DNA from: Basidiobolus meristosporus CBS 931.73
Taxonomy: Eukaryota > Basidiobolomycota > Basidiobolomycetes > Basidiobolales > Basidiobolaceae
Direction: 5' to 3'
Length of the DNA: 64,000 bases
Assembly: GCA_002104905.1 (NCBI GenBank)
Contig: MCFE01000094.1
Coordinates: 62,001-126,000 of the forward strand
Shown: positions 1 to 10,149 of the stretch, in pieces
Numbering within the stretch: the first letter of the stretch is position 1
How the letters are laid out: the number at the start of each line of letters is the position of its first letter
The notes under the pieces: model-generated
Databases searched by the model: none
The model's input: only the letters and a program-made list of their open reading frames with translations
Told to the model about the DNA's origin: nothing
Made by a program: the position numbers and the translations under genes

Positions 1-510
1 TAGGCTAGGCCAATCTGATTTATGCACCAAGTTGAGTTGGGCAACTTGTTCTAATGTTGATAAGGCATCAGCAACCATGTTGCTGTTTCCAAGGCAGCAG
101 ACAATCTCCAAGTCAAATTGTTGAATGTATTCACTCCATCTTGTCATTCTTCTAGAGAGTACCTTCTGAGTAAATATATACTTGAGGGAGGCATGATCAG
201 TCTTCACAGTGAATTTGACTCCTTCAATATAGCATCTCCATGTCTTCAAACAGTGTATTATAGCAGGCATCTCCTTCTCATGGACTGGATAGTTTTGTTC
301 TGCTGAGTTCAGTTTCTTGGATTCAAAGGCAACAGGGTAGTCCTTTCCCTTGTGTTCTTGGCTCAACATTCCACTAATTGCATAATCTGAAGCATCTATG
401 CACAGAGTGAACTCTTTTCTGAAGTCTGGTATTCTTAAGCTTGGCAGCTTAGCAAGTTCATTCTTGAGTGTCTGGAAGGCAGTCTCACAAGCTATGTCCC
501 ACTTGTAGGT
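1..510 (-). pseudogene. Gypsy RNase H domain (partial, runs off left edge)
   Basis: Translation of the minus strand gives the typical Ty3/Gypsy RNase H core, including a segment reading HEKEMPAIIHCLKTWRCYIE followed by a TDHASLKYIFTQ motif. In these elements this domain degrades the RNA of the RNA-DNA hybrid during reverse transcription. The domain directly follows the reverse transcriptase and is cut by the left edge of the window. Confidence 0.8.
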
Positions 511-1391
511 ATTATCTTTCTTGAGGATATCAGTTAAAGGGGCTGCAATACTTGCAAAAGACTTGACAAATCTCCAATAATAGGAAACCATTCCAAGAAA
601 TGATCTGAGCTCTGATATGCTATGGGGCTGCTTCAGATTCTTGATTACTTCCACCTTCTTAGGGTCCAGGTCACTCCTGTGCTAGTCACTAAGTATCACA
701 GATATTCAACATGTTCCTTGAAGAATTCACACTTGGGTAGCTTGCCATAAAGCTTGTTCTCTCTTAGCTACTTCAAGACCTTTTCAATGTGCACCAAGTG
801 ATCCTCTTCTGTCTTGCTGTATATCAGTATATCATCTAGGTAGATTATGACTAATTTGTCTAAGTACTCCTGGAAGACAGTCTGCATCAGGGTCATGAAA
901 GTTGCAGGAGCATTGGTGAGGCCAAAACTCATGACTTAGTACTTTTAATGTCAATATCTGGTCCTGAATGCTGTCTTAGGGATATCTTCTGGCTTCACCC
1001 TAATCTGGTTGTATCCTGACATGAGGTCAATCTTGTTCAAAATAGTGGCTCCATTGAGTTGGTCTAAGAGCTCATCAATCTGAGGTATGGGGTACTTATT
1101 CTTCACTGTAACTGAGTTGAGGGCTCTGTAGTTAATGCACATCCTAAGTGTTCCATCCTTGTTCTTCACAAAAAGTACTGGTGCTCCCCATGGTGACTTG
1201 CTGGGTTTGATATATCCTTGCTCCAGTAATTGTTCTATTTGTCTCTTCATCTCTTCCAACTCCAATGGACTCATTCTGTAAGGTGTCTTACTCACTGGAG
1301 GGCTATCTCCTGTTTCAATGGCATGATCCACATCTCTGACTGGTGGTTGGCTTGCAAGTTCTTCTGGAAACACGTCTGAATATTTCTTCAA
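511..1391 (-). pseudogene. Gypsy reverse transcriptase, broken
   Basis: The minus-strand frame from 1,391 to 951 contains the N-terminal RT fingers and palm: [20 protein letters not shown], then [27 protein letters not shown] and [13 protein letters not shown]. After a stop or frameshift at about 945 the palm continues, and the catalytic box YLDD is encoded at 831-842. Further stops near 770 and 700 interrupt the thumb and connection. The catalytic aspartates survive but the frame is not continuous. It is clearly Ty3/Gypsy type (YRALN, YPIP, YLDD), not Copia type. Confidence 0.85.
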
Positions 1392-1904
1392 GAGAGTCTG
1401 GACCTGCTAGGGTGCTGGGATAGAGGAATCCCCCTGTAATAGCACCATGAGGAACATCTGAGTACCTTTTCTAAGTAAGTGCACTACAGAACTGGGTCTT
1501 GCTAAGTTCACTTGTCTCACATATACTGGCATTGACCAAGTTGAAATCCAGCCTGGCAGGTAATAGCTCATAGGTCTTGTTGTCCTTTTGGATCTGAGTA
1601 GCATGGGTTCTCCAGTTGATTGATGGATTACAACAAAATAGCCAGGTTTTCCTAAGTACAAGGTCAAACTTGCAGTTCCCAAATATATAGGCCTGTAGGT
1701 CTTCTTCATAGCCATTGATCTTCATTCTTACTGGCTGGGTAATAGGATGATTATGTGAGATTTCCCATCAGCTGTTGAGACCAAAGTTGATTTGGTAGGT
1801 TCCAAGTTAATTCCAGCTTTCAGAGCAAATTGCTCTGACATGTACACATGTGATGCTCCTGAGTCAATCATGATCTTGGCAGGTACTCCATTGATTACTC
1901 CATT
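1392..1904 (-). pseudogene. Gypsy aspartic protease region, broken
   Basis: A retropepsin active-site motif DSGAS is encoded on the minus strand at 1,851-1,865, between the zinc knuckle and the reverse transcriptase, which is the expected place. The stretch from the protease to the RT start has stops near 1,410 and 1,900 and at least one frame change, so no single frame covers it. The protease would normally release the Gag and Pol products from the polyprotein. Confidence 0.7.
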
Positions 1905-2780
1905 CTAGTATAATAGCTTTCCTGAGTTTGAGGCCATCTGGGAGAGGTATTCTTCTGTCATGTGGAAGGTGAGTTCTGAGTCTTCTTCAAATTCATCCTC
2001 CATGTTACTAAGCTCCATGGCCTCAATACGGTTAAAGGTTCTTGATGGCTGGTGTCCATTTCTTCTCTGAGGGCAGTACTTTGCAATATGTTCTTGGTGG
2101 TGGCAATTGAAGCAAAGTCCTTTCTTCTTACATTCTTCTGAGGTAGGATTCTTCTGCATAGCGTCTATTGCCATTGGCACTGCTTCTGATTGTCTTCATT
2201 CATAGTGATTGTAGCCTCTCTGATTAGTTATTGTGGGCTTCCCAACTCCAAACATAGCTGAGTCATAGTCAATGGCAATCTTGATGGCTTCTTCAATAGT
2301 CTGAGGTCTTCAATAATTCACTTCCTTATGAATTCTCTCTTTCAACTCATTGATAAAGTATTCAACTTGATCCAGGGGGTCCATTCTTTCAATTTGTCCA
2401 AGTAGACATCTGTACTCATATATGTATTCTTGAACCATTCCTTTCTGTCTGAGTGTCTTTAACTTCCTTCTTAGTAGTGTCTGCTGGTGTGGAGATTTAA
2501 AAGCATCCTGAATTTCCAACACAAACTCATCCCAGGTAGAGATTGTAGAGCATCCCATTGTAGTGGCTGACCTGATCTTGTTGTGGTACCACTGTAAAGC
2601 TGCATCTGCCAGGTAAGAAGCTGCATAATGCATCTGGCTTTCTGGAGCAATTCCTTTAGCTTTAAAAGCTTTGTCAATCTGAAAGAGCCAAGTTCCCAGG
2701 TTTTCATTGACTCTGCCATGGTACCGGTTGACCTTCACACTAAAGTTGGACACTCTATTGCCTCCTACATCTGTGTGCAT
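1905..2780 (-). pseudogene. Gypsy gag: capsid and CCHC zinc knuckle
   Basis: The first frame (2,780-2,310, 156 aa) is a retrotrans_gag-type capsid: FSVKVNRYHGRVNENLGTWL near the start and, further on, motifs such as LADAALQWY and TWDEFV. A second frame (2,180-1,905, 91 aa) carries the nucleocapsid zinc knuckle CFNCHHQEHIAKYC, which fits CX2CX4HX4C. The two are separated by a stop and frame change around 2,200-2,310, so gag is broken. In a live element this protein would form the virus-like particle. Confidence 0.85.
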
Positions 2781-3019
2781 TGATTGGCTATTGCCTCTTT
2801 TTCACACTCCTTACTTCATGACTCAACTGTTTCTCTAACTTTTCATGGATACAAATTTATTTATTTGAATTGAAACTTCAGTTGTACCTCAATTGCCAAT
2901 TGTATTGACCTATACAAGTCCCTATACCCTACACTAACATTAAGCCCAACCCCACACTGAACAAGTAACTCCATTAAAATCCTCCACTCAATAAGTATTT
3001 CTGCTGTAACGCTCTGGTT
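2781..3019. other. Spacer between Gypsy gag and the next element
   Basis: AT-rich sequence with no reading frame I can support. It would be the place for the Gypsy leader and 5' LTR, but I found neither a second LTR copy nor a recognisable TG..CA pair, so the boundary of that element is unresolved. Confidence 0.4.
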
Positions 3020-5106
3020 TCATGACTTTAGCAGGAACCCAACAACTTTATGCCACTGTACATTCACTGGTTCCAACATGTCCTGGTCTTCAGCCAGTAC
3101 TGCAAGGTCTAGCACCTCATCTGCCAGTCTTTGCAATAAATCCTTGCAATATTTCAGTGCATTTTCTTGAGCACTGCTCTTGAAGAAGTGCTGCAATCTC
3201 TTGGTGTGCCTATTGAAGTTCCAAAACTCCACTGAAGACATTGTGATAGTCTTGCAAGCTCTTAATGTTGTAGCCCTGCCTCTCAGTGGGATCTCCACTC
3301 AGTCAACAATGGAGGATGTGGAGGCTGTGGTAGAAAAATTACCTTTTTCAGCAAACTCATATACCTTGCTGGAGTGTAGCTCAACTGGCTGTGCTTCCAA
3401 CTCTAGTGAAAACAACAGTTTTCTTGTTAGTAAATCTTTGTGGTTATGATGAGATTCAGTCTGTTCCAAGCTTGTGGCATTATTGGCAAGAACTGCAGTT
3501 CTTATTGCATGCCTCCCTGTCTCAGGCTTTGGTAGATATTTTATCCTTTACCTTTTCCTTTATCACTGCCAGGTCTTTCATTGCTACTTTGTCTGAGTGC
3601 TTCTTGTAAACAACTATGTTTTCTCCTGGATAAATTCTGCTCTGTTGCATCTGTTTTGGCCTGCTTGTCCCTTGCTGGCACTCTTCTGGCAACCTGACGT
3701 TTCTTTTCAGCTTGTTTTGAGCTCTCAACTGTAGTCATGATGGGCTCCTGTAAAAGTGGTTGGTTTTTATCACTACCAGGTCCTTCACTGCTACTTTGAC
3801 TGGGTGCTTCTTAAGTGGTGCTACACCTTTTCCTTGACAAATGTTGTGCTGGTGCATCTGTGTCTGCCTACTTGTCCCTAATTGGCACTCTTCCAGTTAC
3901 CTGACATCTCTTTGATGCTTGTCTGGTGCTTTGGCCCTGCTTGTGATGGGCTCTTGCAGAAGCCACTGCCACTTTGACTGGGTGCTGCTTGAGTGGTACT
4001 ATGCTTTTTCCTTGATAAATGTTGTGTTGGTACATCTGTGTCTGCCTGCTTGTCCCTAATTGGCACTCTTCCAGTTACCTGACATCTCTTTGACACTTCT
4101 CTGGAGCTTTTGGCCCTGCTTGCAATGGGCTCTTGCAGAAGCTGCTGGTTTTTAATCATGGCACCCTTGTTCTTCTGCCTTTGATAGTTTTTGCTATTCA
4201 TCAGATACTTTTTTGGCATGCAAATGCTGGCCCAAGATCTGTTTGCCCATTTGAATCCAGGATAATGCTCATGGAACAAGTCAAGTGCATTCTGCTTGGC
4301 CTTGGGTTCCTGATGGTCCCATGGTATGCTGGCCTTAAGATGATGGCATGCTAGACTTCTGACAGCCTCTTAAATATTAGCCCTCTCTTTGTTATTGCAC
4401 TCAACGGCTTCACAGATCTTCAATGTCTTTTGATTTTTAGGCTTTGGTATAAACACCACATTGTCTCCTCCCATGATTTAATAGGTTTTTCTGTGGGCTT
4501 TATCTTTGGGCACTGTTGATGTGCTTCAAAAACTGCACGGTGTTCCTCTGCTGTTACATTGAGAATTGGCTCAATTCTTGGCTGTGACATTGAGCTACTT
4601 GAGTTCCTTCTTTGCAGCAAAGATACTACTTTCTCCAAGGGATATTGTTTGCTCTACACTTATTATCCACTCATCCTCTTTCTGAGCAATTTCTTGATTT
4701 CTCTGGGCCATTGTATCTATCCTATCAGCCACTGCACCTAATTGCTCATTAATGCTTTGGTATGAGCTGACAACATACTTGCTGATATGGGTGGTGGTGA
4801 TATTATCATGGCCACTTGCTGGTCTTCAGCTGAGGATACTGCATTTGCTACAGTCTCATCTGCCTGAGCATAATGGTCAGCTTGTGGCTCTGCAAAGGTT
4901 CTCAATTGCCTACTTGACTGAGAGTTTGTGGAGTCTGCATTATTACCTTCAATGGTCACACTGCCCACGGGGCCTTTTTTGGATGTCGCCCTGCTTGTTG
5001 CACTGAGAGTCAAAGCAAGCTGTTGTCCAACCACTCTGCTGTTGCCATCAGTGGTGGGTTTGGTTGGGAACCAGACAATATTGCTTTATTTTTTGGTGGC
5101 ATATAT
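3020..5106 (-). pseudogene. Decayed ORF of unknown transposon-like protein
   Basis: Several minus-strand frames follow one another in a consistent order: a Ser/Thr/Gln-rich stretch beginning with a Met at about 5,104 (MPPKNKAILSGSQP), then 5,034-4,738, then 4,638-4,420 (72 aa), a Lys/Gln-rich repetitive stretch (4,279-3,878 and 3,728-3,522), and a C-terminal piece with a leucine-rich helix (3,298-3,020). They look like one long disordered protein broken by stops and frameshifts. I do not recognise a family. It is divergent from the DNA-transposon transposase that starts at 5,325, about 220 bp away, so it might be a second ORF of that element; this is inference only. Confidence 0.4.
3558..4145. 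repeat. Imperfect tandem repeat, three copies of about 180-210 bp
   Basis: Three diverged copies follow each other, starting near 3,558, 3,768 and 3,955. Each contains an equivalent of TGCTACTTTG.CTG.GTGCTTCTT, then a block resembling TCTG(T)GCCTGCTTGTCCCT, then GGCACTCTTCC.GTTACCTGAC, then CTTGATGGGCTC-like sequence. On the minus strand the unit encodes a Lys/Gln/Ser-rich segment with recurring RDKQADTD and QHLSRKKH-like motifs. Copies 2 and 3 are more alike than either is to copy 1. Confidence 0.75.
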
Positions 5107-5324
5107 ATGGAAGTGAGTCAAACTAAAGGGGAAATGGTGTAACATGTACATGTGTATGTGGTGCCAGACCTTTATTTATAATGCTTACTATGGCAGGTCA
5201 TCATTGAATCATACATTCATGTAGGTGCAATGTCTCAAATACAAGAATGTCTTAAACTCACATGAGTATTGACTAAAAAGTGATATAATAGCTCTACATT
5301 GTTGAAGGTCAAGCTGTTTGCCCC
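5107..5324. other. Spacer between divergent transposon ORFs
   Basis: About 220 bp lie between the divergent unknown ORF (minus) and the transposase start (plus). It may hold a shared promoter; no clear TATA box is visible and no gene is supported. Confidence 0.3.
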
Positions 5325-6799
5325 ATGGACAAGACTACTTTGACTCAATACTGTAAGAGAAGCAAAAGAAGACCATGTGGCTATTGTGGCAAGCCTCTCA
5401 GCCATGAAGCATGCAGACAGCATAGGAAGTATAACAAGAATTGTGGTCAGTGTTTTGCCACCCAAGTCATATTTGACCATTCATTGGTTGCTACTGTACC
5501 AACATTATCTTGCCAGCCAGCTGATACTTCTGTATTGGCACCTGCCATCTTTGTCACCTTATGCAAACTAAGTCAGGTGAGTTTGTGATGCCTTTAGGCT
5601 CACTTCAGCCTCCTGAATATGTCATGCAGAGTGTTAGCGCTGACAATGAAGGTTCACTGATGGATTTTGAGCCTATCTCCCCTAAAAACAATACCACATA
5701 TAAGCCTAGTCAAATCCCTATATGCAATGAGACAACACCTATTGAAACAAATGCCAAGAATACTTTATGGATCCAAGGGAGACCAGAAATCCATCTACTG
5801 GTGAATGATGTAATGTTGTGGCTAGAGAAGTAGTGCATTTCCACTAATATCAGTAAGGGGGGCTTTGAGGATTTATTACTACTTCTTGCCAAAATCATAC
5901 AGGGATGCAACTTACCATGTACATGGTACAAGTGGACAACTGTCATGCAGCTGGCAACATATGATCCAGAGACTGTACTGATTCTAGCATGCGGGAGTTT
6001 CCTATGGAGCAGATGTGTGGGGAGATAGAAAGACTGGTGAAGTTACAGGTTCTACCATATCCCAATTTCATCAAGAATATTACCTTCAAGTCCATCATGG
6101 ATGTGATGAGTTGGCACATGTAGGTCAGCCAGGAAGATTTGGAAAATACTGAGGACAGATGTGCACATGAAGACACCAATGCCTATGGCATTAAGAAGCC
6201 AAGCAACCACAATATGTGGGTAATCAGTTAAGTAATGCAAAGTTGGGTTGGGTGCCACTAGCAACTAATTTTCATTAGGAAAACTCTACCAAGGTATGCC
6301 AGATTGCCCTTGTTCACAAGCCAACCTCTACACCATTCAATACAGAACTCACACAAACAGGAGCTAGAAGCACCTATATGGGGTACTAGTATCCAGGAGG
6401 GAGAAGGAATGTATTGACTAAATACCAAGTAGTTGTTTGTGGATATTCAGGAGGTGTTCATGGCTGAAGTTGCAACAAATAAGCATTTGTTTGCAAGATG
6501 TATATGTTACCAGCAGTACAAGGTAAATGGCCACTTTGCAAGTATTGCACCAAAAGGCCGTAAAGTTGAGGTGATAGAAGTATGTCAATTGGGGCAGGTG
6601 TATGCATATGTAGATGTTAGTAAGCAGGAGGCCATAGTCATTTTTAATTCAAGCTATATGAGGAATACCCAAGGTAGTAGTGGGTAAGCAAATAAAGAGG
6701 GGTGATTCTGCAGTGAAATGTATGAATTGCACAAGGTGAGGTGGAAAAAGGAAATACCATTTGGTAAATTGGTACAGTAGCATTATACAGAACTAGCTG
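5325..6799 (+). pseudogene. CACTA/Plavaka-like transposase, internally deleted (copy A)
   Basis: The start at 5,325 opens a frame (MDKTTLTQYCKRSKRRPC) with an N-terminal zinc-finger-like CGYCGKPLSHEACRQH, as found at the head of fungal Plavaka-type transposases. Frames then continue to GGFEDLLLLLAKIIQGCNLP and a block reading TYDPETVLI at about 5,985. At about 5,990 the sequence jumps to MEQMCGE..VK..VLPYPNFIKN, a motif that lies about 1.3 kb further on in the sister copy at 7,191-9,527. The whole DDE core is therefore missing. The C-terminal domain (6,433-6,687) survives. Stops at 5,831, 6,121 and elsewhere confirm it is dead. It is a non-autonomous internal-deletion derivative. Confidence 0.8.
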
Positions 6800-7190
6800 T
6801 AGGCCACCATACTGCCATTACAATCCCTATGACAAATATTATGGTCCCACAGGTGGATCCATTGCAGATCAGCCATCAAGATCCCATTTAGAGACTGTCA
6901 TAATAACAGCAGCTTCAAATTAGAGACCCTCCTAGCAATCTTATAACAGAATCATGACAGTGTCTTGCTAATCTTACAGCCAAATAAAGGGCTAAAACTT
7001 GACAATATTTTATTGGTGCTGTATCAATATTTGCATGGTATTGTTACAGTCTTTCAGCACGCTATAACTATTTTAAGTAAATCCAGTTGGCCAGGACATC
7101 CAATTGCCTTATATGGCAAGAAACTTGACAGTATTTTGCCGGCCTCACAGCAAGACTCTGAAGGCATTATATTGGCAGTGTGACAGCCTA
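6800..7190. repeat. 391-bp terminal repeat with inverted ends (loop of a palindrome)
   Basis: The two ends are inverted repeats: the left end starts TAGGCCACCATACTGCCA and the reverse complement of the right end starts TAGGCTGTCACACTGCCA, matching at about 21 of 28 positions. The transposase copies A (plus) and B (minus) run into it from both sides, so their 3' tails form a larger inverted repeat around it. Diverged copies lie in the same orientation as the reverse complement of this unit at 13,684-14,095 and 14,564-14,935. It is best read as the 3' subterminal and terminal region of the DNA transposon. Confidence 0.7.
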
Positions 7191-9527
7191 CCACTGATTC
7201 TGTATAATGCTACTGTATCAATTTACCAAAGGGTATTTCCTTTTTCTACCTCCCCTTATGCAATTCATATATTTCCCTGTAGAATCACCCCTCTTTATTT
7301 GCTTACCCACTGCTACCTTGGGTATTCCACATATAGCTTGAATTAAAAATGACTATGGCCTCCTGCTTACTAACCTCTACAAGCATGCACACCTGCCACA
7401 ATTGACACACTTCTATCACCTCAACTTTACAGCTTTTTAGTGTGATACTTGCAAAGTTGCCATATACCTTGTACTGCTGGTAACATATACATCTTGCAAA
7501 CATATGCCTGGTTGTTGCCACCTCTGACATGAATACCTCCTGAATATCCACAAAGAACTTCTTAGCATTTAGCCAATATATTCCTTCTCCCTGCTGGATT
7601 CTAGTCCCCCTGATTGGTGCACTCTGGCTTTTGTTTTTGAGAATTCCGTATTGCATGGTGTAGAAGTTTGCTTGTGACCACAAGAAATCTGGCATATCTT
7701 GGTGGAGTTTTCCTGATAAAAATTAGTTGCTTGTAGCACCCAACCCAACTTTGCATTACTTAGCTGATTACCCACACATTGGGGCTGCTTAGCTTCTTAA
7801 TGCCATAGGCATAGGTGTCTCCATGTGCACATTTGTCCTCAGTATTTTCCAACTCTTCCTGGCTGACCTACATGTGCCAACTCATCACATCCATGATGGA
7901 CTTGAAGGTCATATTTTTGATGAGATTGGGATATGGTAGTACCTGTGACTTGACTTGTCTTCCAATCTCCCCACACATCTGCTCCATAGGAAACTCCCAC
8001 AAGGTGAAGCAAGGCCCAATATTCTCCATACACCATGCAAGATGGAGTAGATAATGGATACAGTAGCGGCAGAGATCTACACATTCAGCTTTGTGTTTGT
8101 AGTATAGCCACTCAAATCCCATTACAAACTCCTCACACAACAGCTGTAGATGCATCAAGTTGGCATTAGTGATCCTCTTTTGGATAAATATTCCTACAAT
8201 GTGCACATATGACTTCCAATGTTTTGAATGTATCTTTGGTAGGAATGGCTCAGAACACCACTTGAATAAATACATATCCAGTTCATCCAGTCTTTGCACT
8301 TGAATTGTTGCATATGCATATGAATATTAATTGGAGCCCATGAGAAGTACTTAGGGTAGCAGATACTCTGTAATATCTTGCCAATTCTTTCAAATTTCTC
8401 CAGTATCTCAAAGGGCTCATTTAGCTTGAAACACCCCATGTACAACTTGGTCATCAGTATAGGGATATTGCTGAAAAGCAAATGCATTGCTCCCAGTGGA
8501 AAGCTTTTGCTCCAACAGATACCCTCTATCTTAGGTATCTCTGGTTTTCAATTAACTCCATATTTTGGCCAATGGCTTATAGCTTGCCAACTTTGCTGCA
8601 ATTGCATGCCTACTTTTGTATGTTCTCTCAGTGGAAAGATGATGTTCTTAGTGCTGGTGTTTGGGTAATAATAATGTGTGTGAGTTATAGAGAAAACCCC
8701 CTGAATCTCACTCAAATAACAGCAATACCATCCATTGTGCCCAGAAAAACCTGATATGTTGCTGATGGCTGGGGTATTGCCAATGCAGATAATAATATGC
8801 ACTTTTACATGATGGTCATTTACTGTTATCCCGCTGGAAAGCATAAAAAATTCATCCAGCAATGGATACAGGTAGCTATCCAGGTTGGACAGTGATATAG
8901 GCCTAGATACCAGTGAGACTACCATTGGATTATTGCTCTGATACTGTAAGATGGGCAGCAGATTCAGATTGATGAGAATCAGTGGCCAGCAGGATTTGCT
9001 GGTAGAATACTTGTTTAATGAGAATCCATCAAGTGCTAAAGCAAAGGCATGGTCATACATACCTTCAAAGTAGCCCTTGCTTCTTAGCTGTTTGTAATGT
9101 TTGCCATTGAATATATTGGATATGTTTGCGCTTGATTGATACTGAGTGTGGTACTGTATAGCTTTGCAATAATTGTTAGACTGCATGAGCTTCCTCAAAT
9201 GGGGTATGACCAGAATATATCCAGAGTGTGAACAATGTTTTCCCTCAATGGTGGTGGATTCCTGACAACTTGGGCACATTGCCATGGCAGCATTTTTGGA
9301 TGTGAATGCCAAGCAGCTGTTAACACATGCTGGAATCAGGACAGTCTCTGGATCATATATTGACAGCTGCACGATGGTTGTCCACTTGTACCATGTACAT
9401 GGTAAGTTGCATCCCAGTATGATTTTGGCAAGAAGTAGTAATAAATCCTCAAAGCCCCCATTACTGATATCAGTGGAAATGCGCCACTTCTCTAGCCACA
9501 ACATGTGGTCTTTCTTCTCTTCTCTGG
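7191..9527 (-). pseudogene. CACTA/Plavaka-like Transposase_21 transposase (copy B)
   Basis: On the minus strand the frame ending at 8,548 carries the Transposase_21 (tnp2) core: ALALDGFSLNKYSTSKSCWP with the first catalytic Asp, NLDSYLYPLLDEFF, then IGNTPAISNISGFSGHNG. Related fungal transposases usually read GDxPA at that point; here it is GNTPA, so the second acidic residue appears lost. After a stop at about 8,547, frames at 8,487-8,194 and 8,299-7,868 continue, including IGPCFTLWEFPMEQMCGEIG and VLPYPNLIKN, typical of the region after the DDE core. The C-terminal frame is 7,695-7,303. The N-terminal zinc finger is absent because the copy is cut at about 9,527 by Copia LTR sequence. It is inactive. 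Confidence 0.85.
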
Positions 9528-9600
9528 TAACTGGTATTTTGGTGAAAATATTCCTAGTAAATCCCAAAAGGGAATTTGATTGGTATTCCCTAGGATTCAA
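8548..9600 (-). CDS. Open frame fusing Copia LTR antisense to transposase core (350 aa)
   Basis: This is the longest uninterrupted frame in the transposon blocks. Its first 25 or so residues (MNPREYQSNSLLGFTRNIFT) are the antisense-strand translation of Copia LTR sequence (the same sequence recurs, untranslated, in all LTR copies). From about residue 30 on it is the Transposase_21 core of copy B. The start codon is therefore supplied by the LTR. It lacks the zinc finger and the C-terminal domain and has GNTPA in place of GDxPA. Most likely a chance chimeric frame inside a dead element; the unbroken 1 kb is why I list it separately. Confidence 0.35.
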   Translation of the reverse strand: MNPREYQSNSLLGFTRNIFTKIPVTREEKKDHMLWLEKWRISTDISNGGFEDLLLLLAKIILGCNLPCTWYKWTTIVQLSIYDPETVLIPACVNSCLAFTSKNAAMAMCPSCQESTTIEGKHCSHSGYILVIPHLRKLMQSNNYCKAIQYHTQYQSSANISNIFNGKHYKQLRSKGYFEGMYDHAFALALDGFSLNKYSTSKSCWPLILINLNLLPILQYQSNNPMVVSLVSRPISLSNLDSYLYPLLDEFFMLSSGITVNDHHVKVHIIICIGNTPAISNISGFSGHNGWYCCYLSEIQGVFSITHTHYYYPNTSTKNIIFPLREHTKVGMQLQQSWQAISHWPKYGVN

Positions 9601-9663
9601 AGGTAATGATCTAAGTGACCAAGTTAGGTGAGTATTTAGGTGGAATTACAAATTTTTACAACA
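9528..9663 (-). repeat. Truncated Copia 3' LTR (copy 1)
   Basis: This matches the last part (plus-strand view) of the full LTR at 13,335-13,683, from the GGTATTTTGGTGAAAATATTC block to the TTTTTACAACA end at 9,663. About 210 bp of LTR are missing on the left, where transposase copy B is joined. Confidence 0.85.
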
Positions 9664-10149
9664 CTTCCACTCAGCTAAATGTTCATGCTTACTAGTCCTA
9701 ATTTTGACCTAAAATGTTCAAACTTGTCTCTAGCTTATGGTTTGGTAAGTATGTCTGCAATCATCTCATCTGTGGGACAGTAAGCTAGGTTAACCATGTT
9801 ATTCTCTATAACTTCATGTATGAAATGATGTCTAATATCTATGTGCTTAGTTCTAGCTTGAAAAGTTGGATTTCTACCTAATTATATACATCCTTGATTA
9901 TCTTGAAATAAGCGATAGGCATTTTTTGACATAGGCCTAAATATGTAAAAAGCTTACTTAACCACATTGCTTCTTTTGTAGCTTCACAGGCTGCCATATA
10001 CTCTTACTCTGTGGTAGAAAGTGCTACAGTTGGCTGCTTTCTTGGGATCCATGAAATTGCTCCTTGACAGTAAAGAAAGGTGTATCTTGTGGTGGATCTT
10101 CTGTCTTCAGATTTTGTCCCCAATAAGCATTGGAGTATCCCACAAGGTT
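9664..10149 (-). pseudogene. Copia RNase H remnant (copy 1)
   Basis: Minus-strand translation gives scattered matches to Copia RNase H and its C-terminus, but stops occur every few codons. A cleaner version of the same C-terminus (ADIFTKPLARDKFEYLRSKL) is present at 16,615-16,715 and 32,492-32,749. It sits between RT and the 3' LTR as expected. Confidence 0.7.

Larger units (their letters stand above)
1..2780 (-). mobile_element. Degenerate Ty3/Gypsy LTR retrotransposon (gag-pol, truncated)
   Basis: Reading the minus strand from 2,780 down to 1 gives, in order, a Gypsy-type capsid region, a CCHC zinc knuckle, an aspartic protease with DSGAS, a reverse transcriptase with YLDD, and the start of RNase H. 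This PR-RT-RH order with a CCHC gag is the Ty3/Gypsy arrangement. Frames are broken by several stops and shifts (for example near 700, 770, 1,410 and 1,905), so it cannot make an intact polyprotein. The 3' part (integrase and 3' LTR) lies left of the window. I could not see a 5' LTR upstream of gag between 2,781 and about 2,980, so the element also looks truncated there. Confidence 0.9.

Noticed and set aside
4738-5116. Plus-strand frames opposite the unknown ORF
   Set aside because: The minus strand has the consistent series of frames and repeated peptide; plus frames look like shadows.
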